In this document: piece after piece, positions 50,494 through 59,980 of the stretch | Layout: each line of letters begins with the position of its first letter | Position numbering within the stretch: the first letter of the stretch is position 1 | Source: CAZFQG01 sp964520785 | Lineage (GTDB): Bacteria > Planctomycetota > Planctomycetia > Pirellulales > Thermoguttaceae | NCBI GenBank assembly: GCA_964520785.1 | Contig: CAZFQG010000003.1 | Coordinates: 1 to 64,000 of the forward strand | Length of the DNA: 64,000 bases | Reading direction: 5' to 3' | Translations under genes and position numbers: made by a program | Notes under the pieces: generated by a model | Seen by the model: only the letters and a program-made list of their open reading frames with translations | The model's database searches: none | Told to the model about the DNA's origin: nothing

Positions 50494-50823
50494 GGGCCGA
50501 GAACTCCGGGGCCGCAAGTTCGCCGAAGGTCGTTGATCGGGGCTTGGAAACCGGAGCCGGCCGGCCACCGCGGACTCGCGAAGAGCGACCGGCCGCCGGG
50601 ACGTTCCCATTTCCGGATCACGACATCCCCCTCTCGCCGTCCGCGACGAGAGGAGCCGTTTCATCAGAAGTATGCGCCATGAAAAAGGAAAAGGGAATCC
50701 CGGGCTCCGGATCGAATTCGGCCGAAGCGATCCGACGATTCGCGGTTTCCTCTTTGTCGCTTGGACGAGGCTCGAAACGCGTCCTGGTCGTCCCCTTCGT
50801 CGAGGGAAAAACGGGGCATCCGG

Positions 50824-50851
50824 TTGACACCGCGACGATTGTCGCGATAAT
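50824..50851 (+). promoter_or_regulatory. Strong sigma70-like promoter with a palindrome between the boxes
   Basis: TTGACA at 50824-50829, a 16-base spacer and GATAAT at 50846-50851 form one of the best promoters in the window. The spacer plus the first -10 base is a perfect palindrome CGCGAC-GATT-GTCGCG (50831-50846), so a bound repressor would block the polymerase. Transcription would begin near 50858 and support the MscK-like start at 50958. Confidence 0.6.
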
Positions 50852-50957
50852 ACCGGTTATGCGGAAAAAAAGGAGTTTCGCACGATTCGGTTCTCATTCC
50901 GGCCGTCAGAGCCATGGATGCCGGCTCCGCGGCGGGGGTCGCCGTGAGGTCTCGGAA

Positions 50958-53900
50958 ATGCATGCGCCGGCGCTTGCGGCAACGTCGTTGGCTGCGTCCG
51001 GCGTCTACCCGGTTGCGTTCCGCTTCGCGAAGTCGGCGTGCATCTTTTTCTTTCTTTGGGGCTGGATGCTCCATACCGGCTTCGTTTCCGGCCAGACCAC
51101 TCCGGCGACCATCCCGGCCGAGGTGGTCTCGGTAGATTCGATCGAGGCGAAGCTCAAGGACCTGGGGACGGTGGGCGACCTGGACGAGGAAACCCGCGCA
51201 AGGGTTCAGGCGACCTATCAGGAAGCCTTGAAGGCGTTGGAATCGGCCGGGCAATGGCGGGCGAAGGCGGCGCACTATCAGTCGATGGTCGACTCGGTAC
51301 CGGAAGAGCTGGCCCGGACCAAATCGGAACTGTCCACTCTGCCGGAGAAGCCGGCGGCCATGGAAACTGACGGAACGGTCGTCGAACTGGAGCGGACCCT
51401 CGCCCAAAAGGAGTCCGCGTTGTCGGAACAAAGGGCGGAATTGTCCGAGCTGGAGGCGGAGGCGAAGCGGCGCGCCGCCCGGCGCGCGGAGGTGCCCAAG
51501 TTGCTCGACGAGGCAAGGCGGCGGCTGGGGCAGATCGAAATCGAACTCCAGGCGGCGCAGAGTTCCGAGGAAGGGGTGCATTTGGCGGGGGCGCGGCGGG
51601 CCCTCGCCGGGGCCAGGCGGCGGGCCGTGGAGCAGGAAATCCTCGCGCACGAACGCGAGCCCAAGGCGTACGAGGCCCGAACGGAGGTATTGCCACTGCG
51701 GCGAGACCTGGCGGCGAAGCGCGTGGCCCTTCTGGAAGCCGAGATCGGGGTGCTCCGAGAGACGCTGAACCGGCGGAGACGGAGCGAGACCGAGGCCCAA
51801 TTCCAGCGTGCGCGGCGCGAGGCGAGCCTGGCGGCGCCGGAGGTCGCGGAGCACCTTGAGCGAAACGCGGATTTGGCCAAAAGGAGAAAGGATCTGGCCG
51901 CCAAGATCGCCGAGACCGGACGGCAATTGGAGCAGAGTCACAAGACCCTGGCAGCCATGCAGGACCAGTTCGCGCGAGTTCAAGAGAAGGAAGAGGCGAT
52001 CGGACTGACGAACACGATCGGCCTATTGCTGCGAAAACAGAGGGACATGCTGCCGGACGTCCGACCATGGCGCGAGAGCGTCGCCAAGCGGCAGAGCGAG
52101 ATCCGCGACATCCGGCTGGAGCTCCTCCAGCTCGACGATCGACGGTCCGAGCTGGCGAACCTCGGCGGCCGACTGGACCGTGAATTGGACTCCCTGGATT
52201 CAGAGAGTCAAGTCGCGGACCGGGATAACGTCGAGTCGGCGATCCGCGATGCGCTCGAAACGGAAAAGGAGTATCTCGCCGCCTTGATCGTCGACGCCAA
52301 CGCCTATTTCGATCGACTGATCGAACTGGACATGGCTCAAAGGCGGCTTATCGAACAGACCAGAGAATACCAGGAATACGCCGACGAACGCGTCCTCTGG
52401 ATCCGGAGCACCTCGACGATCGGATTGGCGGATCTCCGTTATGTCGTCGCCGGAGCGCGCCGTCTGGCGGAACCGGCGGCTTGGCTCGACATGATCCGGG
52501 CGATCGTCGCCGAAGTCCGGTCGAATTCTCTCGCCGCATGCACCGCGGCGTTGGTTCTGGTCCTGGTAATCTACGCCGGACGCCGCGCAAAGCGGCGGAT
52601 CCGTCTCAACGGAGAGAAAGCGGCGCGTTCGACCTGCTGTCGCGCGTTTCCCACGCTTGAAGCCCTTTTGCTGACGATCTTCCTCGCCTCGATTCTGCCG
52701 GGCGTCCTCTGGTGCGTCGCGTGGCGATTGAGCCTTATCGATTCCGACGGATTCTGGATCGGGGTCTCCGAGGGCCTGTTTTTCGTCGCCAAGGCATTAT
52801 TCGGGTTGATGCTGGTTTACCACGCGTGCCGCCGACTGGGACTGGCGGAGGCCCATTTCGATTGGCCCGTTTCGGCGATCCGCTCCTTGCGGCGTTATGC
52901 GCGATGGAGCATGTTTTTCATCCTGCCGCCCGCGTTCGTCTCCGCGGCGGCGGAAACGGGTCCGGGGAATTCGGCGGCGGACGCCGTGGGACGTCTGAGC
53001 CTGACGGTCGCCGCCTTTCTGGCCGCCGCGTTCCTCGCCGGGGCGCTGCGTCCCGGCGGACCTTTGGCGCTGGCGATCTGGAGCGCATATCCCAACGGCC
53101 GTCTGCGGAAGACGCGCTTCTTTTGGATTCCGGCCGCGTGGCTCCTCCCCTTCGCCCTGGTCGTCCTCGCGGTCCTCGGGTATTACTACACGGCGCAGCG
53201 CCTGGCCGGGTGCATCGCGACGACCGGCTATCTGTTGCTGGGATTGGTATTCCTCAGGGCCCTGCTGCTGCGCTGCATTTTGGTCAAACGACGTTTCCTG
53301 GCCATGGAGGCGGCCAGGCAGCGGCGCGCGGCGATGCAATCGGAGGAGAAATCGTCCAATGAAGGATCCATTCCGTCGGTCGTTCCGGTTCCCACGGAAC
53401 CGAATCTGGACCTGGCGACGATCAATACCCAGGCAAGGCGACTGGTGGAGTATTCACTCCTCCTCGGCGGAGCGATCGGGTTGTGGTTCATCTGGGTCGA
53501 TGTCCTGCCCGCCTTGAGCATGCTGCGGCACGTCGAAGTGTGGCGGTCGCTCGACGAAGCACGATTCGTGACCCTGGCCGACATGGCCCTGGCGGTTCTG
53601 ATCGGAATGACCGCGTTCAGCGCCGCGAAGAACATCCCGGGGCTGTTGGAAATGGCGTGGCTGCAACGTCTGACCCTCGATAACGGCTTGCGGTACACGC
53701 TGGGAACGGTCTCCCGGTACATGATCACGATCATCGGTGTCATCGCCGTCTCGTACGTCCTCGGTATTAGCTGGTCCAAGGTCCAGTGGCTGATCGCGGC
53801 CATCAGCGTCGGCCTCGGATTCGGCATGCAAGAGATATTCGCGAATTTCGTCTCCGGTCTGATCATGCTCTTCGAGCGCCCCATTCGAGTCGGCGATATC

Positions 53901-54419
53901 GTCACCATCGGCGACGTGACCGGCGTCGTCTCTCAGATTCGCATGCGCGCGACGACGATTACGAACTGGGACCGCAAGGAATACATCGTTCCGAACAAAG
54001 AGTTCGTCACGGGGCGTCTGCTGAACTGGACTCTCAGCGACAAACTGAACCGAGTGGTGGTCGAAGTCGGCATCGCGTACGGATCCGACACGCCAACGGC
54101 CTCGCGGATTCTCCTGGAAGTGGCCAATCAGCATCCATTGATTCTCGACGACCCCGAGCCGAGCGTGACGTTCGAGGCGTTCGGCGACAGTGCGCTGAAT
54201 TTCGTCCTGCGGTGCTACCTTCCCGACTTGGAGAACCGACTCAAGACCGTCCACGAGCTGCACATGGAGATCGACCGGCGCTTCCGCGAGGCGAAAATCG
54301 AGATCGCCTTTCCGCAGCGGGATATTCACGTCCGTTCCCTCCCCGAGATGCCGGCGGCGGCCGACGCGAAAGCGAGGGGCACGGTCGGACCGCTTGGCGG
54401 TTTCGCGGAAGACCGATGA
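50958..54419 (+). CDS. Large mechanosensitive channel, MscK/MscM (KefA) type
   Basis: The 1,153-residue product has a signal-like helix (about 25-45), a long periplasmic coiled coil (about 50-500; LERTLAQKESALSEQRAELS), about ten membrane helices from residue 525 on, and a C-terminal MscS core. That core has LIAAISVGLGFGMQEIFANF-VSGLIMLFERPIRVGDIVTI (the pore helix and beta domain) and NWDRKEYIVPNKEFVTGRLL. It would release solutes under hypo-osmotic shock. The frame opens at 50544, but the promoter at 50824 and GAGG before the ATG make 50958 the best start. It is a lone gene. Confidence 0.88.
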   Translation: MHAPALAATSLAASGVYPVAFRFAKSACIFFFLWGWMLHTGFVSGQTTPATIPAEVVSVDSIEAKLKDLGTVGDLDEETRARVQATYQEALKALESAGQWRAKAAHYQSMVDSVPEELARTKSELSTLPEKPAAMETDGTVVELERTLAQKESALSEQRAELSELEAEAKRRAARRAEVPKLLDEARRRLGQIEIELQAAQSSEEGVHLAGARRALAGARRRAVEQEILAHEREPKAYEARTEVLPLRRDLAAKRVALLEAEIGVLRETLNRRRRSETEAQFQRARREASLAAPEVAEHLERNADLAKRRKDLAAKIAETGRQLEQSHKTLAAMQDQFARVQEKEEAIGLTNTIGLLLRKQRDMLPDVRPWRESVAKRQSEIRDIRLELLQLDDRRSELANLGGRLDRELDSLDSESQVADRDNVESAIRDALETEKEYLAALIVDANAYFDRLIELDMAQRRLIEQTREYQEYADERVLWIRSTSTIGLADLRYVVAGARRLAEPAAWLDMIRAIVAEVRSNSLAACTAALVLVLVIYAGRRAKRRIRLNGEKAARSTCCRAFPTLEALLLTIFLASILPGVLWCVAWRLSLIDSDGFWIGVSEGLFFVAKALFGLMLVYHACRRLGLAEAHFDWPVSAIRSLRRYARWSMFFILPPAFVSAAAETGPGNSAADAVGRLSLTVAAFLAAAFLAGALRPGGPLALAIWSAYPNGRLRKTRFFWIPAAWLLPFALVVLAVLGYYYTAQRLAGCIATTGYLLLGLVFLRALLLRCILVKRRFLAMEAARQRRAAMQSEEKSSNEGSIPSVVPVPTEPNLDLATINTQARRLVEYSLLLGGAIGLWFIWVDVLPALSMLRHVEVWRSLDEARFVTLADMALAVLIGMTAFSAAKNIPGLLEMAWLQRLTLDNGLRYTLGTVSRYMITIIGVIAVSYVLGISWSKVQWLIAAISVGLGFGMQEIFANFVSGLIMLFERPIRVGDIVTIGDVTGVVSQIRMRATTITNWDRKEYIVPNKEFVTGRLLNWTLSDKLNRVVVEVGIAYGSDTPTASRILLEVANQHPLILDDPEPSVTFEAFGDSALNFVLRCYLPDLENRLKTVHELHMEIDRRFREAKIEIAFPQRDIHVRSLPEMPAAADAKARGTVGPLGGFAEDR

Positions 54420-54461
54420 CGGACCACTTGACGACGAAGGCGACCGTTTCCCATTCCGGGC

Positions 54462-55634
54462 CTACGTCAACCGCCGGCGAGCCTCTTCGGCCCAGACGCT
54501 GTCCGGGGCGTGGGTAAGAAGCGCCCGCCAATGTCGCCTCGCTTCGTCATCGCGGCCGGTTCTTTCCAGCAGTCGCGCGAGATGGCAGTGGACGTCGGCG
54601 TAGTCGCCGTGATAGCGCAGCGCCCCCAGGAAAGCCGCTTCGGCCAGATCGAGTTGCCCCGTCTGGGCGAGAACGACGCCCAGGTTGGCCCGCGCTTCGA
54701 CGAAATCCTCGTCCAGCTCGATCGCCATGTAGTAGCGCTCCCGCGCGGCCGGGTAGTCTTCCATGCGGTAGAGGAGTTCGGCCAGTTGAAAGCAGCGTTC
54801 GGCGGTGGGGCCCTCGGCGGCCATGAGGGCGCGGAGCATCTCCGCGGCGGCCTCCAGTTCCCCCGCCTCTTCGAGGGCGTCGGCCATTTCGGCGATTTCC
54901 TCCGGCTTCGTCGGCACCGGCATCGCATGGGGGGCCAGCTCCTCGAGTTCCGGCGGCGGCCCCGCCGGGTCCCCGGACGCCGCCCGCTCGTCCTCCGAGA
55001 ATTCGAACCGGAGTTGCCCGGCGGAATCGACCAGGCCGTCCCCCTGACGCAAGAGCACTTCCTTCCCTTCGACCATGACCGTCAGTTGCGCCAGTGACCT
55101 GCCGACGCTCGGGACGTACCGGGCGAGCGATTCCAGTCGCCGTTCGATCGCTTCGGCGGAAATGCCGGAGGCCAGAAGCCTCGCAAGCTGCTTCGCGTTG
55201 GCGACCTCGTGATAATCGAAGTAGGGCAGGCGGCGGACCTCTCGCGCCGGGACGATCAAACCTCGACGCCGCCATCGGCGGATCACGGCGACCGGAACGC
55301 CCAGCAATTCGGCCAGCATGGCCGGGGTGTACAATCGGTCGAGCGATCTCGACTCGTCGAGAAGACCGAGTTCCTGCCAAAGCCGGGTCTCGCCGACGAT
55401 CTCGACCGCCTGAGTCTCCAAAACGGCCTTGATGGCTTGGGAAGCCTCGGAATCGTCGGCCAGAAAGTCCTCGATGGTATTCTCTTCACCGATCACGATC
55501 CAGTCGATCCGAGACGACGGCCGTTCGCAGACGATCGCGCCCCGCGCACGGACCAACTCCGCGGCCTCTTTCCGCGACATGCTCGACAGACGCCCCAAAA
55601 AGGCGATCCGTTTTCCTTCCAACACGTGCGACAC
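54462..55634 (-). CDS. BRCT - MerR-type HTH - TPR fusion protein
   Basis: Three domains are visible in about 390 residues. A BRCT domain (about 5-75; GKRIAFLGRLSSMSRKEAAE-LVRARGA) resembles that of DNA ligase. A MerR-type winged helix (about 101-170; YTPAMLAELLGVPVAVIRRW) with a following segment (LLASGISAEAIERRLE) comes next. TPR repeats (about 265-390; CFQLAELLYRMEDYPAARER-YYMAI) end the chain. The start is GTG 55634, 7 bases after the YTV gene stop with AAGG upstream; an ATG at 55721 would lie inside that gene. Co-transcription with the YTV gene is likely. It may be a DNA-bound scaffold or regulator; the ligand and sites are unknown. Confidence 0.75.
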   Translation of the reverse strand: MSHVLEGKRIAFLGRLSSMSRKEAAELVRARGAIVCERPSSRIDWIVIGEENTIEDFLADDSEASQAIKAVLETQAVEIVGETRLWQELGLLDESRSLDRLYTPAMLAELLGVPVAVIRRWRRRGLIVPAREVRRLPYFDYHEVANAKQLARLLASGISAEAIERRLESLARYVPSVGRSLAQLTVMVEGKEVLLRQGDGLVDSAGQLRFEFSEDERAASGDPAGPPPELEELAPHAMPVPTKPEEIAEMADALEEAGELEAAAEMLRALMAAEGPTAERCFQLAELLYRMEDYPAARERYYMAIELDEDFVEARANLGVVLAQTGQLDLAEAAFLGALRYHGDYADVHCHLARLLERTGRDDEARRHWRALLTHAPDSVWAEEARRRLT

Positions 55635-55641
55635 GGCGGCC

Positions 55642-57153
55642 TTATGCTCTCGGGCCGCCCGTCTTGCGGTAAACGTCTTCCTGCGGGGCAGGGACGGGCG
55701 TCTCGTCCGGTCGCTGGACATCTTGAAGCGGTTCACCACCCCGGTCGTCGGGTACTTCGTCGGCCGCGCCGTTTTCCGCCCCCTCCTTGGCCTTCCAGCC
55801 ATCCGGCGAGTCCGCCGGAGCCGCGTCGATTCCCGAAGGCCTCGGCCGGAGGTCCTCCTCGTCGGGCGCCGGGGCCGGCGTCGGCCGTTGGACGTTCACC
55901 TCGCCGGGCGCGGCCGACCCGGGCATCACCGGAGTCTCGGTAACGATCGGGTTCCCGCATGCGTCCAGCGGGATACGGTAGCAGACGACCCGGGGTCTGC
56001 GGGCGGTGTACGTAACCGGAACGCGGCGTTCCACGCAGCGCGGCACTTGAACCGTTTCCTCGTAGGCGACCATCCGACACGTCCGCACCGGAATCTGCTC
56101 CACCCGTTCTTCGCTCACCCAGCGGCAGGTGGTGACCGGAACCCGTCGGACTTGCCGTTCCGTGACCATCCGGCAGACTTGAACCGGAACCTGCTGCTCG
56201 ACCCGTTCCACGACCGGTCGCGTGACGGTGTACGGAATCTGCCGGACGTTCTCCTGGGCGACCATGCGGCGGACCTGATAGGGTACCTTCCGTACGACTT
56301 GCTCATCCTGATAGGAGCAGACCTCGACCGGCACCTGCTTGGCGACCGTCTGCGGCACGTATTGCGTAACCGGGGTCTGTACCGCGACGACGTTCGGAAC
56401 GTAGGTTTGCTTCAGCTCGAAGGTGGGCTGCCTGGCTACCCAGTACAATCCGCCCGGACGATAGACGGCCGCCCCGGTTACCGGATCGGTCGCGCAGGAG
56501 GCACCTTGCCACGTGAGCTTGTTCTTGAAAAGACGGCATTGCGGCTTTTCGACCAACTGGTTCACGTAACCGCCCTGATCGACCAGACTCGTCCGCAACG
56601 TAGTCACCGGCTGCATGCAGGTCTGATACTGGGTTTGGTACACCGTCTGCCGGACTGGACGCCGAACCGTGAACGTTTCGGTCCGTTCGTGCGTTTCCCA
56701 CACTGGATGATACGTGACGTAGCGTTCCTCTCTGGTCGAGGTCTCGCTCACGTAACGGACGCGGTTGTAGCTGCAGTCGCGCATCTGCGTCTCCCACACC
56801 GGACGCTGCACGGTGTAGTGCTCCTCGCGTTCGCTGGTCTCGTAAACCGGCCGGGACACCGTATAGCGCCTTTCGCGCATCTCGGTTTCCCAGACGGGCC
56901 GATAACGCGTCACCTGGAGCTGGTCGTAGACCGTTTCCGTTTCGATTCGGTACGCGGTGACCGGGTACTCTTCGTAGACGGTCTGATAAACGATCCGATA
57001 CTCCTGGCCGCCTACCATGGGGGCGAACGTCGTGACCGCCGGCGCAGCCATCGTGGTCGACTCCCCGCAACACGGTTGCGCAAGCGCGCTTCCCGGAACA
57101 AGTAATGCCAGCGCGGTTCCGACCGCCCAAACAAGTCTCATTGATTGGTTCAT
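55642..57153 (-). CDS. Secreted YTV-repeat protein (planctomycete wall-type)
   Basis: The 503-residue product has a signal peptide (VGTALALLVPGSALAQ) and many short repeats like RPVWETEMRERRYTVSRPVY and VPVQVCRMVTERQVRRVPVT, the YTV-type motif known from Rhodopirellula wall proteins. Cysteines recur in CRMV/CRWV units, suggesting cross-links. The last 95 residues (TPAPAPDEEDLRPRPSGIDA) are Pro/Asp/Glu-rich and probably disordered. AAGGAT precedes the ATG. Its presence marks the window as planctomycetal. The BRCT-MerR-TPR gene follows at once. Role: structural component of the cell envelope, by analogy. Confidence 0.88.
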   Translation of the reverse strand: MNQSMRLVWAVGTALALLVPGSALAQPCCGESTTMAAPAVTTFAPMVGGQEYRIVYQTVYEEYPVTAYRIETETVYDQLQVTRYRPVWETEMRERRYTVSRPVYETSEREEHYTVQRPVWETQMRDCSYNRVRYVSETSTREERYVTYHPVWETHERTETFTVRRPVRQTVYQTQYQTCMQPVTTLRTSLVDQGGYVNQLVEKPQCRLFKNKLTWQGASCATDPVTGAAVYRPGGLYWVARQPTFELKQTYVPNVVAVQTPVTQYVPQTVAKQVPVEVCSYQDEQVVRKVPYQVRRMVAQENVRQIPYTVTRPVVERVEQQVPVQVCRMVTERQVRRVPVTTCRWVSEERVEQIPVRTCRMVAYEETVQVPRCVERRVPVTYTARRPRVVCYRIPLDACGNPIVTETPVMPGSAAPGEVNVQRPTPAPAPDEEDLRPRPSGIDAAPADSPDGWKAKEGAENGAADEVPDDRGGEPLQDVQRPDETPVPAPQEDVYRKTGGPRA

Positions 57154-57546
57154 GACGTTATCCTTAATCCTTCCATAAACATGCGCGGATTCTGGTGAAT
57201 CGAGAACTCCTCATCTTGAGTTTGGCAAAAAAAACGCAAAATGGCAAATGCCCCGAGGGGCCGATTTTCGCCCTCGTCGTTCGCAACTATATGCCAAAAA
57301 ACGAATTGCGTCCGCGAAAATTTCCTTAAGATTTTTTACGCCCCGGCCGACGAGTGGGTTCACCGCGGCCGGATAATCAAGACAGACGACACAGCCCCTA
57401 AAGAAGGCACTTACGGCCATCCCCTGAATCTGGTTCCCCAAAACCCTTCACGAAGCCGTCGGAAATGGTACGTCTGGTCGCCGACCGGTGCGGTCCCGCG
57501 GTACGCTGCGGATGGCTCCGAGAACATCTCCGAAATATGACCGGCG
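57154..57546. other. Intergenic region between the sugar transferase and YTV genes
   Basis: These 393 bases lie upstream of the YTV gene and downstream of... the 3' end of the sugar transferase, both on the minus strand. An AT-rich patch at about 57220-57350 probably contains the YTV promoter, but no pair of boxes is convincing. No gene seen. Confidence 0.45.
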
Positions 57547-58281
57547 CTAATAGGCGCCTTTCCCGGTAATCACGGCCCACGGCGTCTTCAACAGAATTGC
57601 CAGGTCGGTCGCCAGACGGCGACTGCGCGCGTACCGGATGTCCATCCGGACCCAATCGAGAAACGGAACATCACACCGGCCCTCGACCTGCCAAATGCAG
57701 GTCAGCCCCGGTTTCACGGAAAGCCGCTCGCATTGCCAGGGTTCGTAGAGATCGACTTCTCCCGGAATGGGAGAACGTGGCCCGACAAGGGACATCGTTC
57801 CCGCAAGGACGTTGAAGAGCTGCGGAGTTTCGTCGATACTGAACTTCCGGAGGATCTTCCCGAATCGGGTGATTCGCGGATCGCGCCGGTTTTTGAAGAC
57901 CGGACCGTTCACCTCGTTCTCCACGAGATCCCGATACCGTTCGGCATCGGGCACCATCGTCCGGAATTTGACCATCCAAAAAGGCCTTCCCAGCAACCCG
58001 AGCCGGCGTTGTCGATACAACGGCTTTCCCTTGGTCGTGAACAACAGGATCGCCAGCGTCCCCAGCATCACCGGGGAAAGGAACACGATCAAACATGCCG
58101 CGCCGACAATGTCGATTGCCCGCTTCGGAACACGATAGAAGAGGCTCCGTCGAGGAGCGAAGCGAGCGAACGCGGCATCGGGACGATCCGCCACGCGAAC
58201 CGGTCGTACCGCGACCTGGGGACGGCGTACCAGCGAGGCGGGCAGTTGCGGCGTTTCCAGAGAATCGCGAACGCAGATCAT
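57547..58281 (-). CDS. Undecaprenyl-phosphate sugar phosphotransferase (WcaJ/bacterial sugar transferase family)
   Basis: These enzymes attach the first sugar phosphate to the lipid carrier in polysaccharide synthesis. The 244-residue product is a short form: one membrane segment (AIDIVGAACLIVFLSPVMLG) and the catalytic domain (WMVKFRTMVPDAERYRDLVE, LRKFSIDETPQLFNVLAGTM-SLVGPRSPIP, LSVKPGLTCIWQVEGRCDVP). The usual N-terminal membrane bundle is missing, as in PglC-type monotopic members. ATG 58281 has GGAAG upstream; a TTG five codons earlier is possible. No glycosyltransferases adjoin. Confidence 0.9.
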   Translation of the reverse strand: MICVRDSLETPQLPASLVRRPQVAVRPVRVADRPDAAFARFAPRRSLFYRVPKRAIDIVGAACLIVFLSPVMLGTLAILLFTTKGKPLYRQRRLGLLGRPFWMVKFRTMVPDAERYRDLVENEVNGPVFKNRRDPRITRFGKILRKFSIDETPQLFNVLAGTMSLVGPRSPIPGEVDLYEPWQCERLSVKPGLTCIWQVEGRCDVPFLDWVRMDIRYARSRRLATDLAILLKTPWAVITGKGAY

Positions 58282-58527
58282 GGCTCTTTCTTCCAATCGG
58301 GTTGCTCAAAGCCGGATGGAACCGGAAGGCACCCTTCAGATGAGCAAAAACCGTGCCCCAAATAGGAAGTGAAGCCTCTCCCGTCCTTAAGAGGCTACCA
58401 GGAAAGCATTTGCGTCAACGTCACCCCCGCGGGCCGCCACAGTCGGCGTGTTCGATCTTTCAACACGGCGTTGAAAGAAATCGACACGACCGCATGAGGC
58501 GGAGGGAAACAAGCGCCGTCGAACGGC

Positions 58528-59511
58528 TCACTGCCGATCGGGCCGAGTCTTTTCCAGGGATTCGAAGAGGGGCCGTTCGACCGATTCGTGGGCCTTGTCG
58601 CGACGGACGAATCTCTTCCGTTTCGCGGGCCGTTCGAGACGGTCCTCCAACCGGATGCCGTCCTCCGTTTTGGGCGCGCTGGCCAGGGGCTCCGGCGCTC
58701 CGTCGAGCGGATCGCCGCTTTGACACTTCTCCAGCCGCTCTTGGACGAAGTTGGAATACTGCTCGGAGAGTTCGAACCCGAGGTATCGGCGGCCGAGCTT
58801 CTTCGCCACGGCAAGGGTCGTGCCGCTTCCGGCGAAGGGGTCCAGGACCAGTTCCTCCTCGTTGCTGCACGAGCGGATGATTCGACCGAGCAACTGCTCC
58901 GGCATTTGACACCCATGGATACCGTTGCGCTCCTTGAACGTGCCGCAGACCCTGGGGAAATACCAGGTATCCTCGCCGGGGGTGAAGCCTTGGGGGAGGT
59001 CTTGGGGGCGGAGAATCCAGGTGTCGTCCGGAAGCCGGCCCTTGGGGTTGGCCCGGCGGTCACCGTAGACGAGCTGCCTGGCCGATGGAACCCGGATGGC
59101 GGCGGCGTTGAAGGTGAATTGCTTCGAATCCTTCACCATGTGGAAGAGGTGGGCGTGCGAACGGCTGAATTTGGCCGTGCAGTTGACGCCGAACGTGTAA
59201 TACCAGATGACCCAACTCCGGCAGAAGAGCCCCAGATCGCGCTGCATGAGGACCTTCATCTCGGCGGCGTATTCATCGCCGATGGCCAGCCAGAACGTGC
59301 CGCTGGACTTCAATACGCGAACGACTTCGCGCATCCAATCGGCGGTCCAGCCGAGGTACTCGTCGTCCCGGAGCCGGTCCTTGTAGACGTCATACTCGTA
59401 ACCGATGTTGAACGGAGGGTCCGCGAACGCCAGATCGACGCACCCCTCCGGTAACGCCTTCATCCCCTCGATACAATCCGTTTGAATAACCGTGTTCATC
59501 CGTGCGGGCAT
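58528..59511 (-). CDS. Site-specific DNA adenine/cytosine-N4 methyltransferase, beta class, solitary
   Basis: A 327-residue N6_N4 methyltransferase: motif IV DLAFADPPFNIGYEYD comes first and the SAM motif VLDPFAGSGTTLAVAKKLGR late (about 225), which defines the beta class. The tail (about 265-327) is Arg/Lys-rich and probably disordered. GGGGGAG precedes ATG 59511. No restriction gene is near, so it is an orphan enzyme that may act in regulation or as a relic of a restriction system. The target sequence cannot be read from the gene. DPPF is usual for adenine methylation. Confidence 0.88.
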   Translation of the reverse strand: MPARMNTVIQTDCIEGMKALPEGCVDLAFADPPFNIGYEYDVYKDRLRDDEYLGWTADWMREVVRVLKSSGTFWLAIGDEYAAEMKVLMQRDLGLFCRSWVIWYYTFGVNCTAKFSRSHAHLFHMVKDSKQFTFNAAAIRVPSARQLVYGDRRANPKGRLPDDTWILRPQDLPQGFTPGEDTWYFPRVCGTFKERNGIHGCQMPEQLLGRIIRSCSNEEELVLDPFAGSGTTLAVAKKLGRRYLGFELSEQYSNFVQERLEKCQSGDPLDGAPEPLASAPKTEDGIRLEDRLERPAKRKRFVRRDKAHESVERPLFESLEKTRPDRQ

Positions 59512-59980
59512 CAGCTCCCCCTTAACGGGCTATTGGAAAAGTCAATGGTGGTTTCGCCGAGTCTCCACGCCACCCCGGGGGCTCGACTTCGAAAATGCTC
59601 CTGAGTCGAAAACCCCCAATGGTGATTCAACACGATTATGGGAATGATGCGCGACGAATGCAACCGGGGGCCTTGGCATTCATGGACTCGATTCGCCGTC
59701 GTCCGGCGACGAGGTGAGTTGGTTCAGGCCGGCTCGGGAGCGTCGAGCCCTACGCCGGACCAACGCCGGCCGGTTTTAGTCGGAATGTCCTTGACAGGAT
59801 TCCAAGAATCGGGTCTTCTCTATAGGAGTTCCCAGACACCGCATGGACGATTGCGGAGAGATTTTTTCATGGATTTCCAGCTTCGCTGCCGTCGTGGCGG
59901 TCTCCCTCTTGTGGTTCCCTCGGCGGTCGACCCGATGGTCGGTATATTCCTCCTGTACCTCGTTTCGTAAACACGCCCAG
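59512..59980. other. Divergent intergenic region
   Basis: About 470 bases between the methyltransferase and apbE. Short open frames here have no protein character. A TTGACA at 59791 has no -10 at a proper distance, and GATTC-CAA-GAATC at about 59799-59811 is a small palindrome. No gene is called. Confidence 0.5.

Noticed and set aside
59791..59826. Promoter of apbE (TTGACA with TATAGG)
   Set aside because: The spacing of 24 bases is far too long for sigma70.
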